A stretch of DNA of 64,000 nucleotides from the NCBI GenBank assembly GCA_016748015.1, contig JAAOMT010000070.1, forward strand, positions 118,023 to 182,022. Reading direction: 5' to 3'. Under the pieces are notes generated by a model. That model had not been told where the DNA came from and made no database searches. It was given only the letters and a program-made list of their open reading frames with translations. A program made the translations under genes and the position numbers. Source of the DNA: Geosiphon pyriformis (taxonomy: Eukaryota > Glomeromycota > Glomeromycetes > Archaeosporales > Geosiphonaceae). Positions 1 through 11,080 of this stretch are shown piece after piece. Each line of letters opens with the position of its first letter. Within the stretch, counting starts at the first letter, position 1.

Positions 1-2460
1 ATCGATAACTCGAAAATTGAAATAAAAAAGATTTTTAATAAAATTATGGCTCACCCCAGCATTTGATGCGTTGCTTCTCGGACCTTTTTATCCGCATCGT
101 CCAACACGCTAAGGGTAATTTGCAATTGCTCAGAGTCTAGAGAGATTTTTGCAAGTGTCCCAATTTTGCGCAAACTATGAATGGCATTCAATCGCACAGA
201 GTCGATTTCATCATGAAACATGTCTGATAAGTTAAAGAAAGTGGATTATTTTATTGTATATAATTTTTTAAATAATGGCCGTGATTTCCAAAATTCTTAC
301 CCACTAAGAAATCTCTCGCTCTTTTGGAAAATTGTAGATTGTGCATAGATAACTCACAAATTGAATCTATCATTAAAAACCAATTCAGTAACATGATCCA
401 TAGATAAAAATATGATTCTGAAAAGAAAATTCAAATTCAAGTAGAATACCGATGGATGCGTTTCGAACATCATGATATTCATCTTCTAATCCTCGAACAA
501 ACGCACCACATGCACCAGAATCAAGAAGCCGAAAATCATCGGATTCTACGTCAAAATCACCCTCTGGCGTGGGAATATAATATCTTTTGGGCTTCTATAT
601 CGATAATTTTTTAAGCAGATAATGAGGTGTGAATTTTTACAAAAAGCTTAGAAAGACGATTGTGGTAATGCAAGAAAATGCTAAATAGATCAATCGGTTA
701 CATAAGTTAGGGAAGTGTATTACTTCAGACCTTTTTTAATTATTAGACTGACCTTGCCTTGTAACCCTTTACTTGGATTTTTCCGTTGCAAATGAGACAT
801 TAATTCCTTACTAAAAGTTTGCATCAGAACTAAATCACTGATATTTCGAAAGCTGCCCATGATTGCGCAAGCCTTTTGAAAGAAAGATAAGAGCTATTAA
901 GCAGGTTGATCTTAATACATAATTAACAAATAGATGTTGCAAATGAATTTGTGTTACCTTACTACGAATATGCACCGATCCATCACTAACCATATCACAA
1001 ATTTTGACAAACGCGTCTTCTGCAAGTGAAGATTCTGAGGCAGAGCTGCGTTTAAGCTTGAATCTCGGATGAAGACTACCTAATACCCTTAAAAAGATTT
1101 TTTGAGCTATTACAATGACAAAAAAACATCACAAATTTCCAATTATTTTACTCACCATATCAAACTTAAAGCTGCCGATCTAACCTCTTCATAATCATCT
1201 TTCAAGCATTGGCAAGTAAGATTATACAAGTTTGGATCAAGTTCAGAGCCACGTTGATGGAGAAGCAGCATCGCTTTTAATGCCGTCTGGTTTCATGATT
1301 TGGATTTTGAATAAATTTGCAATCAATATTATTAAGAAAGGATAACGAGAGCTTACCCGACGAACTCTTGGATCTGTATCGTGTCCAAAATTACGCATAA
1401 CTGTTTGAATTTCAACATCGCTTAAAAAGTCTGGGTTTTTCATAGGTCCACCATTTTCATAAATTAGGTTTTTAATTCGCTTGTTGATGGGTGATAAAGA
1501 GGCCAACAACAAGAGAGCGGCAGATCTTATGCGGGAATGTGAATCTGACAATTCTTGTATCGCGTGGAGAGTAAGTGAATGTATTGTATCCCTGAACGAA
1601 GCTGTGTCTATCTGATCCAATTTTTTGTACTGGCAATAATTTGGGATCATTTAATTTCCGGATGGAGATTTTTTTTAGAAAATTTATCCTTTAAATCACC
1701 TTTAAAATCCCCATAATTGAGTTGTAAATCTGGTACTTTAGTTTTGTGGAATCGGACTGCAACTAAAATGAAAGTTATATCGAATTAAGTTCAATTTTTA
1801 GGGAGTAAAATCATTTGATGATATCACCTCAAGACTAGACTCTAAGCAATAGTATCTAATCTCAATGAGGGATGCGGGGTTTTGGAAATTTTATCAATAT
1901 GTAAGAAGAGCTGTAAATTCCAACCTCATTTTGAAGGGTTTCTAATATTGATCGACAATCAATTGATGGATCGTGAGCCAATTTCTCCAAGAGCAACACT
2001 AAAAGAACCTGATATAAGCGAAGAAGTGTGTACGCTTTATTTATGTCAGGAATAGTTAAAGCTAAAAACGATCCCCAACATACTTTGACATCTTTATCCC
2101 TTTCATCACGCAGTTTTAAAATAAGGATGTTGAACAAAGTATTTCTCGAATCAGAGCGTAGATTCGAAAATTTTCGAATGAGAGATCTAAGTGCCTGATA
2201 GGAATTGAAGAAAATAACTGAATCGCTCAAGGAAGTAAAAAACCGAGCAGAAGTTGAGGAGTGTATTTACGTGAACTCTAACTTGCTTATCAAATGAATC
2301 TAACTGATCAAAATTCAGCTAAAAATTAAAATTTTCGCTCAAGAATTAGTTTCTCTTTTATGAAAAGATGCAGCTTTAAACCAACCTCATCTAAAGGCGT
2401 ATGGCCAAGATCAATGAAAACTTTGCATGTCTTTGAGTCTTCGTCACTTCCACTTTGCAT
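1..2460 (-). CDS. INTS4: Integrator complex subunit 4 homologue, C-terminus off the left edge
   Basis: HEAT-repeat scaffold of the Integrator complex, which with INTS9/INTS11 cleaves nascent RNA in the nucleus. About ten exons on the minus strand encode segments that follow animal INTS4 in order: an RNFGHDTDPRVRR helix (about 1365-1420), TALKAMLLLHQRG then DDYEEVRSAALSLIW (about 1150-1290), an AFVKICDMVSDGS segment (about 960-1020), GSFRNISDLVLMQTFSKELM (about 800-865), and DSGACGAFVRGLEDE (about 480-540). Introns are short. The chosen ATG (complement of 2458-2460, reading MQSGSDEDSK) is the first in-frame Met of the most upstream exon. That frame stays open upstream to an acceptor near 2488, so a further 5' exon is possible. 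The gene is divergent from kanadaptin. Family assignment is by remembered similarity and looks strong; exon borders are approximate. Confidence 0.82.
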
Positions 2461-2721
2461 AGGAAGTGCACTATTGAGAAAATCTGTAAGGATTTGTATA
2501 GAAAATGTTCATTTCGACTAGAGTCGAATATAAATCAAAATAGAAAAACCTTTGCGTTGCGTAGAAGGAGCGTTTCATTGTGAAATTTACCCTACTGTAA
2601 GATTAAAGAAACTAATAGCCCCAAAAAATATCAACATAAGCCATTAGACATTTTTTTGTTAGCAGCTTTTAGTGAAATTTAATTGGCAAATAGCACAAAA
2701 TTTTGCCTGAATTGGAAAGCT
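2461..2721. promoter_or_regulatory. Shared intergenic region between divergent INTS4 and kanadaptin genes
   Basis: About 260 bp separates the predicted start codons of two divergently read genes, so it must hold both promoters or a bidirectional one. The sequence is A+T-rich; I see no clear TATA box or named site. An untranslated or first coding exon of the minus-strand gene may also lie here. Confidence 0.4.
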
Positions 2722-5605
2722 ATGGAATGTTCAGCTCAAAATACTGAAGAAACCAAGCCAAAAATCAAAAAATCCGTTCGCTTCAATGTCCCTTCACAGC
2801 CATCTAGTAAATCTTCAAGAACTCATATTTCTGGGCGTAGTTTTGGAGATTTACTGAACTTATGGCGCTAAAGAACCTTTTCTCCTAGCACCAGAACGAA
2901 TCCTTCAACCCCCACCACCACCTCTTGCCTATGAAAAACCTCTTTGGAGTGGATTACTACCACAAGACAAATATGCCTTTGAAGTTATAAAGGAAGGCGT
3001 ATCCCTGGATATAATACAAATTCCTTTCAGAGAGTTCATAGTTCTTGGTATCTTGATCCCATTTAACATTTTCCCAGTTTCCGCTTATATTTCACGAACT
3101 TTTAAATAGGACGTCTGCCCACCTGCGATATCATAATGGATCACCCTGTATCCTTATCTAAGTGCAAAATTTTATGTTGAAAAGATCTCATTGTTAGCGA
3201 AGTAACCCTTAATTCTTAACCCTTTCCCACAGTCTATATCAAGACATCATGCAATATTGCAGTTCAAGGATAATGGTTGGTTTTTTTCACAAATTTTCTC
3301 AATTATTGGCTTATTTTCTATACAGTTTTAAGTATAACAAACGTACTTTACAGGGGAGATATACATATATGATTTGGATAGTGTGCATGGGTCCATATTG
3401 AACAGATCCCCAGTGCCAGCACGAAGTTATACCAGAGTCAGGGTTGGGGATCAATTAAGATTTGGTGAGAGTTCGCGCATATATATTCTACAAGGACCTG
3501 AAGATGAAGATTTTGGAGAGCAGCTCATAAATACTCACCCTATTAGCCAGCAAAAGCAAAAAAGTATCCCGGAGGAAACAGGTGTTACCTGGTAAGATTC
3601 TTCTAGTTTCCTATTTTGTTATAATTATATCATAGCATTGTATAAATTTTAGCCGTCACAAAGGGGATTTTCTGAGGATGCAGACGCAGAAAGTGAAATG
3701 CCCGAGACATCTATCGATACATGGAAACGAGATGAAAACGCTTACTATTACAAAGATCCCCGAAAGGCGCTGCGCAATTGGTTTGATGTATGCAATGTAT
3801 CTTATTCGCTTTTGCTCAAGAAAATATCTGATTATAATCTTAATCTTCTCAGAACTGTGGAATTGATATGGAATTTGAAATAGAAGAACAAGGGCCCGTA
3901 CATGCTCGCACCTTTACAGCACGGTATTTTAACGTGTTTTCTCCATTTTTATTTTTATTTTTACTATCATTATATTATTATTTTTGAAGTGATTAATTCA
4001 TAAATATTTCAGAGTTCAATTGCCCGATGTCGAGGATGCTTATGGACCAGTATATGGATTAGGGTCTAGTTCTAAAAAACGGTAATATTCCATCAAGAGA
4101 TTATGGCTTTTAAACTCAGACGATAACTCAATCTTTATTTTTAGAGATGCTGAAAAACAGGCTGCAATTGATGCCTGTGAAAAATTGGATATGTATGGTG
4201 CTTTGCGAGGAGGACACGATGAAACAGGTAGGATATTTAATTAATACTCTTAAGAAACCAAAACTATTAATCTTGATTTTTCATAGCAATTAGGAAAAGG
4301 CGACTTCGTCGATTATTAGGCAAAGATGAAGATGAAACTGATTCATTTTATGATAGAACTAATTCCTGTAAGCTGACCAAACTTCAAATAAATACTGTCT
4401 ATCTTCTGCCAATTGTTAATTAAATTTTAATATTAGCCGAGCGGAATAAGTCGCGTAAATCGCAGAAAAGCCCTTCTCAAAAAGTAGAAACTTATGAATC
4501 ACTTACACAACGAAGAAAAGAACTGGTAATTCAGATTGCTGATTTACGCCACAGAATATCTGAGATCAACCACTCGGGTTTGTTTACTGTATTGAAGTTT
4601 TTGTTCTAACCGATCATATTGCCAACTTTAACCCGTCCTTTATAATTAGATAAAATGATTCCTTCAAACCTTGATGACGATTTTGATATTTATATGAATA
4701 AATTACAACAAAACTTGAGTGGTGAATCTAAATCAGATTTGGAATTGGCTTTGGAAGAAATGATGAAGGTTTTTATTAGGGTATTATTTAATTATTTTTC
4801 CATACTTCTAATTAATTTTTGTATCCAAATTCGATAACTTGACAGCAAGATCAGCGTTTATCGAAACTTATTGATATAACCAAACCAGCTGACATCCTAC
4901 AAGATCATCTGTTTTCTACCTCATTAAAAGTTTCATCCAAGTCTAAAAGGTGTGTCATGGGAGAACTTGGAAGGGTTTATTTTACTATTGTTTTTAATGC
5001 TCAGTTATTTTTATGCGGTTTTAACATCTGATTGATATCTTTTTATCAACATGTGTAACCTCTATTTTCTAGCCGTCAAGATGATGTGATTGAAGAATTA
5101 AGCGACATACAGGTAAATTTAATTATTTCTTTTTCGAATTTGCCAATTGACTCATTCCTATCAAAACCTGATATCCATTTTGATATTAGAACTCAGCACC
5201 AAAAACCTTAAATGTATCATCAACGTCCAAATTTTCAGACTCTTTATCCCAACAACCCGAAGATAGAGATTCGTTCTCATCAATAGAAAGAAAAACTAAA
5301 AGAGAACCCCCAGAAATCGCTGAATTTTTCGATAAAGGAAAGAGGGCAAAAATTATGGCCCCTATGACCCCCAAAGAGTATGAAGATCAACAAATAGAAA
5401 TGAATAATGAAATAGAGGAGTTTGATATAGAAGCTGAGGATGACATTACTGCCTGGGACCCACCTCAAGGACAGACAGGTAAACCTATATTTATGGACAT
5501 AATAATTGATAATATGTTCAAAGCTGTAATTCATATGGTGAAAACTTTAATCATTATATAACAGGTGATGGCAGGACAGCACTAAATGACAAGTTTGGAT
5601 ATTAG
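2722..5605 (+). CDS. Kanadaptin (SLC4A1AP/NADAP-like) FHA-domain protein, multi-exon
   Basis: Nuclear FHA-domain protein of the kanadaptin family; the animal protein is an RNA-metabolism-associated factor. The ATG at 2722 begins MECSAQNTEETK; the open frame before it has only a TTG. The first intron is 2837-2888, with phases that match. Exons 2889-3047, 3110-3147, 3233-3275 and 3354 onward build the FHA domain: GRLPTCDIIMDHP, SRHHAILQFKDNG, YIYDLDSVHGSILNR, VRVGDQLRFGESSRIYILQG. The GR, SRHH and HGSILN phosphothreonine-binding positions are kept. Later exons match the family: YYYKDPRKAL (about 3740), a coiled segment (about 4490-4560) and a KPADILQDHLF segment (about 4885). The last exon ends in the hallmark WDPPQGQTGDGRTALNDKFGY and TAG at 5603-5605. 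Length and domain order fit the family; middle exon borders are approximate. Confidence 0.88.
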
Positions 5606-8600
5606 TAGGTCAATTGTGGTTTCAATTTACTGTGCTTCATTGGATGTGTATCTATAAATAAGATGGCTTTTAGTCACTTGCACACGTTACATTTACTCTA
5701 CTTTCTAGGCTCTCCCTGATTCCACTGATTCAAAAAAAAAAGAAAGGGCTGATTGTCACTTGAGAGATCTGATTTTTATACTTGAATTTGATGATCAGCC
5801 ACTCACTACAGAACGATTATAAATCAGAGTTCATTGGCCGAAAATATTTTTTTATTATCTAATATTAAACTGTAAAAGTTCTGGTCTATTCCTTCCGTTA
5901 TTCCACATACTTGTGAAAATTTCCACCATTCCGTGATATGTTTATATTACTATTTCACAAAGTGAAACAAGCACTTTAGCATATCCTTAATTTTGAACCA
6001 AATTTTTGAAATATGAAATTAAAGATTTTTGAGATATTTAAATTCAGTTTGGTGAAAAAATTTGCCTATTAATAAAAATATTAATGAGTTGCTTAGTAAT
6101 GCTTACCAGATTGAAATTGCGAAAAGAAATATTCCATTCTGTTCTTTTATTTTAAATTGGTTTTTCAAAATGTTGTTATTAAAAAAAGTTGCCTTCATAT
6201 CTGTATTTTTAATACAAACCAAAAAAAAGAATTTCAAGTAATAAAAGCAGCATTTTTTCAATTTTCAATATTAAAACGGATATAAAATTAACATCACAAA
6301 ATTTTGAAATTGTTTAATTATCGAATACTTTTAAAATAATAATAAAAACAGTTTTAATTAATTATTGAATTTATTAAGTTTATTAATTAAATAATTGTAA
6401 CAATCATTCTGTCAATTGTAAAGAAAAATTTTTAAAATTATAATATTGCAATTTTTTTTATTTTTATATATAATTAAAATAATATTTTTTTTATTGCCGA
6501 AATGTACCCCAAACACTGAATATTCGATACAATGCAATTATTGTACATTGGACGTAAATTGCGCATAACCAGCCATTCGAAAATAATATTATAATTATTA
6601 TTATTATAATTATGTCTTAAATTTTACATAAATTTTGTTGTTATTACATTTACTTAAAAATAACCATTTTTTTACTTGTATAATATTGTAGTTTTTTAAA
6701 AAAATAGTTATTAATTCAATTTTTAAAATATGTATAAAATGTTTTTTTTACAATTGTAATTTCATTTAAAATTCCAAATTTTTGTTTATAATAAATGTAA
6801 ATTAAGTAATAATATTTTAAAATTATTGTGTTAAAAAGTATATTTTGGCAAATTATAAATTATTTTATTAAACTATTAAATATTTTTTTAAATTTTTAAA
6901 TATTTTAATGAATTTTTAAATATTATAATATTTAAAATATTGTATAATTTAATTATATTTATGTATTATATAAATTAAATTATTAATTAAATAATAATAA
7001 TTAATAATAATAATTAAAAAATTAATTTATGTTTCTAATAACTTAATTTTTATTTAATAATAATAATTTAATCTAATTTTTTAACATTGTTTAATAAAAT
7101 TATTAAAAATTTAATTATTAAAAATAAATTTACTTAAAAACAATTTGGTTTTTTTAATATAATACTTAATATTAAAACTATTTATTTTTTATAAAATTAA
7201 TAAATAAATAGCAGTTTTTTTATTTTAAAAAAAAAGCTTAATAGTATTTATATTATTTTTATATTACCAAAATCTATTTTAATCTTAAAACTAACAAAGT
7301 TTTTAGACACGTTAATTAAAAAACTAACAAAATAATTAATGATTTTTATTATAATAATCATATTTTTTCTACTTTAAAATTTTTATGCAAATTTTTATTC
7401 AAAAAAAAGATAACCAAAACAATTAAAAAACCAATTAGTTTAACAACAAACTTAATTAAATTAGCCAAATTAAAGATTTTAAATTTTTTGAAATTTAATT
7501 ACAAAATTAATAACAAAAATAATTAAAAATACAAAAAAAAAAAAACTCCAAAAAAACAAAACCATTTATATATAATTTTATATTAATAAAAAATGGCTAA
7601 AATTTTTAAAATCATTAGCAAATTTAAAAAAATATTTTATAATCCAAAGATAAATAATCTAAACTTTAATATTTATAATAATATTAATATTCAAAAGTTT
7701 TTTATTAGTACTTATATAAAATACAAGTATTTAAAACAATTAAGCTTAAAATTTTTAAAGAATTAAAAATTACAATAATAAAATATTAATAATAATAAGA
7801 ATTAAAAAAATAGAAAATAAACCATATATAATTATTAATTTAAAAAATTAAATTACTAATTTAAAACAATATAAACAAAAAAAATATATTTTTAAAAATA
7901 ATAATTTTTTTTTAATTAAGCAGAAAAAAATTTTATTACTGTTTTTTTAATTAGTACAAATTAGTTAATAAAAATAATAATAACAAAAAAAAGTTTTTAA
8001 AAAAAACAATAACATATTATTATAAGTTAATAACTTTTAATTTAACTAAGATAACAATATTAAAAACACTAAAAGCATTTTTAATATTATTAACAAATAT
8101 GTTAAAATATAATAAATATAAAAAAAAAACAGAAACTATTACAAAAAACTTTTTAATCTTAAATATAGTTAAAAAAAATTACCAATAACAATTTTAATAA
8201 TAATAATTAAAAAAATATCAAAAACAAAATTTATACAAAATAATTTTATGTTATTTTTTAAAACTAACTTAAATCTAACAAAACTAAACAGTAAATAAAA
8301 CAAAAACTTAATTAAAAATAGTTTTTTAAATACTATTAAAAACAATATTAGAAAACAAAAAACAATTAATTTGGTTTTTATTTAATTAATCTAATCTTTA
8401 AAATTAAATAATTTAATAGTTTAATTAAATAAAAATATATACTTTGTTTTGTTTTTAAAACCAATAAAAATTGATTAAAAATTAACATATTAATTAAAAA
8501 CCAATCTAAATTAAAATTAATTATTGTGTTTCTAATATTATTATTTAAAACAAAATTTTTTTTTCATTTACAGTTATAATAAAACTGGATATTATAATTA

Positions 8601-9175
8601 ATATTAATAATATAAAACTAATAAAAACCCAAAAAAAACCAAAGCTTTATTTTTCACAAAAGAAAAAACAAGTTTTAAAACATTTAAACTAATAAAACTA
8701 TTAGAAAAAAGTTGTTATTAAATATAACAAAAATATAAAAAGTATATTTTTTAATTATTTTAGTTTTTTTGCTATTTAAACAATAATAAAAATAAAAATA
8801 AAAGAAAAAAGTCAGTTTTTTATTAAATACTTTAGAATTTTTAAAGAAAATAAAGATTATATTAGAATTATTTCAAGTAAACTATTTTGAAAAAATCTTA
8901 AAAAAAAAGAAACTTAATTAAAAACCAAAATAGTGTTTTTAGAATAATAAAAAACTGTTTAATTATTGTATTATTTAAAAAAAGTATTATTATAAAATAC
9001 TATTAAATAATTTTTATAGTTATTAATATTTTATTGATAAAAAAAACTATTAATTGTTTTAGATAATAAAAAATAAGAAAAAAAAAGTTTTTATTATTAT
9101 TATATTTAAAATAAAACCAAAAAATTAATAATTTAAGTATATATTAATTTTTTTTACTAATTTATTAATTTGTTT
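5606..9175. repeat. A+T desert with a decayed repeat (copy 1)
   Basis: The first few hundred bases are the 3' flank of kanadaptin. From about 6000 the DNA is almost only A and T, with rare G/C, almost no CpG and no usable ORF. About 7440-8560 aligns by eye with 30790-31228 followed by 51575-52280, the two flanks of element A. Shared landmarks are a tract like ATATTAATAAAAAATGG near 7585, TTTTTTTTAATTAA near 7905, and TAAATACTATTAAAAACAAT near 8330. It is therefore a dispersed repeat eroded beyond recognition. The original element type is not known; I could not read a convincing protein in any frame. Confidence 0.6.
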
Positions 9176-9572
9176 AAAAAAACTTCTTTTAGAGAAGATG
9201 TCTGGTCAGTTCGTACTAAGCATCATGCTTATATGGAAAAGAATGGATTGATTCCACCAGATGGTTCGGCTGTTATCTCAGTTCATGGTTTGGCTTCAAA
9301 GTTTTTTGCAGAAGTGATTAAATTACTTGGTATTATTGATGCTTTGGGTGTTCATTTTGGTTTTCACAAGTCCTGTTTGTTCTTTTCAGGTGTAGGTGAT
9401 TCAGTATCAGTTCATATAGATACGTAGTGTTGTTTTGATCAGTCTGAATGGCTGATCACGTGTAGAAAATGCATAATTCATGCCTAGTTTAGATCAATTC
9501 TTTGATGTATAGCACTAGGTAGTGTTTGAGCCTTACTCATTAAGCAATAATAAAAAAAAAAAAAAAAAACTT
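9176..9572 (+). pseudogene. Poly-A-ended retrocopy island of an unrecognised transcript, 5'-truncated
   Basis: A sharply bounded stretch of normal base composition sits inside the A+T desert. It has an open frame to TAG at 9425-9427 with a tail reading GVHFGFHKSCLFFSGVGDSV, then about 120 bp of 3'-UTR-like sequence, then an uninterrupted A tract ending at 9569. The 10-mer AAAAAAACTT occurs at both edges (9176-9185 and 9563-9572) and is a plausible target-site duplication, though its A-run overlaps the tail. No ATG opens the frame at its 5' end, so this is the 3' part of a reverse-transcribed mRNA or of a non-LTR element. I do not recognise the protein. The island has not acquired the composition of its surroundings, so it is young relative to the desert. 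Confidence 0.55.
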
Positions 9573-10460
9573 AAAACTATCAAAAAAAACTTAATATCTA
9601 AATATAAAATAAATTTAATTTTAATAAAAAACATAAATAAATTTATAAAATTTTTTTTTTAATAAATATTAAAATTATATATTAAAATTATATATTAAAA
9701 TTATATAATTAAAACAGTTATATTTAATATAAAAAAGTAAACTTAATTTAATTTATTTTAAATTTATATTATTAAAAACCAAAATTATTTTAAGAATATT
9801 TTTTAAATTTAAAACAAATAATAATATATTTAACTTAATTATACACCAAAAAAATATAATTAAACAAATATATTTTTTATTATAAAAAATTTTTAAAAAA
9901 TCATATATAATTATATCTATTAGCAAAATATTTTATAAAACTTAATTTAATAATATAAAGCTAATTTTAGTGGATTTAAAAGTTAAAATTTTTAAATTAT
10001 TAAAAAATTTTTAATATTAAATTTTTTTACTAATATTGTTATAAAAACTGTTTATTTTATTATTTTAAAATATAAATTATTTTATAAATACCATAAAACT
10101 AGTTTTAACTAAATATATTTTATTAATAAATTTTTTAATTTTTCTATTTGATTTATTAAATTTTTTTGAATACCAATATATAATATTTTTACATTAAATA
10201 ATTTAATTTAATTAAAAAGTAAATCACAGTTTTAATTAATAAAATAATTATTAAACAAATTAAATAAATTTCTAATATTTTGAAATTTTAGTGCTAATAT
10301 TTTTTATATAATTAATAATATAATTCACTTTTATAAAATTTTATTTGTAATTTCCAGCCAATTAATTAAAAAAAAATAAACATACATAACACAAATAAAT
10401 TAAAAATATATTAATATGTTGTATTAAATTTTTATATTAAATTAATATATTTATAATGAA
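9573..10460. repeat. A+T desert, continuation right of the retrocopy
   Basis: Near-pure A/T sequence without ORFs, including short tandem TATATTAAAAT units around 9660-9705. Composition returns to normal near 10460. No gene is visible. Confidence 0.5.
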
Positions 10461-10924
10461 ATTTTAAAGATTTTTGGTTTAGCATATAAGAACTTGATAT
10501 AAGGGTTTACTAATTTTGGAATATATAAAAATAACCTATTATGATAATTATTTACTGTTATCATCATCAAAATAGTCCCATTGTCGTTTCACCTGAAAGG
10601 TTTTATTAACTCCATTTAACACGTAAACAGAGGCACAGCCATGATGAAAAGCTTTTGGATTTAATTTAAGAAAATAACATTTTTGGTGGTGGCTTTTCAG
10701 GCTTAGCAACTCGATGTCCAAATTGTCAAATTTAATATAAAAAATTCATGCGATCAAAATATGAAAAGTACAAATCAAACGGTTTTGGATAACCAAATGA
10801 CATGCTGCATTGACAAACACCAAATTTAAATTTGTCTTGTCAATTGTAACTTTGATAATTGATCATCGAGTAATATTTTGGGAAAAGGGGAGGGAAACAA
10901 GAATCGTGGCAGAGTTTGTAGGAA

Positions 10925-10932
10925 TATATAAA
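10925..10932 (+). promoter_or_regulatory. Possible TATA box of asparagine synthetase
   Basis: TATATAAA lies about 150 bp before the predicted ATG of the asparagine synthetase gene, in a stretch of balanced composition (about 10460-11080) that contrasts with the desert before it. Assigned by motif only. Confidence 0.35.
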
Positions 10933-11080
10933 TGAATCCAGTTCCAATAAATTCTTCGGATTCATCTTTCTCATATTGTCAATAGATTATCATCTTAATC
11001 ACTGAATTTAAGTATTAAAATTACTATAAATCGTAATAAAAAAATTTTGACAAAAATAATAAAAACTAAATTTTAAAAGA

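Noticed and set aside
9170-9427. Intact 85-residue gene in the A+T desert
   Set aside because: No ATG opens the frame, its 5' edge coincides with the insertion boundary, and it ends in a poly-A tract, so it is a truncated retrocopy.
6000-10460. Nuclear copy of mitochondrial DNA or a centromere
   Set aside because: No mitochondrial gene or tRNA is readable, and nothing centromere-specific is visible. The alignment to a second locus favours a decayed dispersed repeat.
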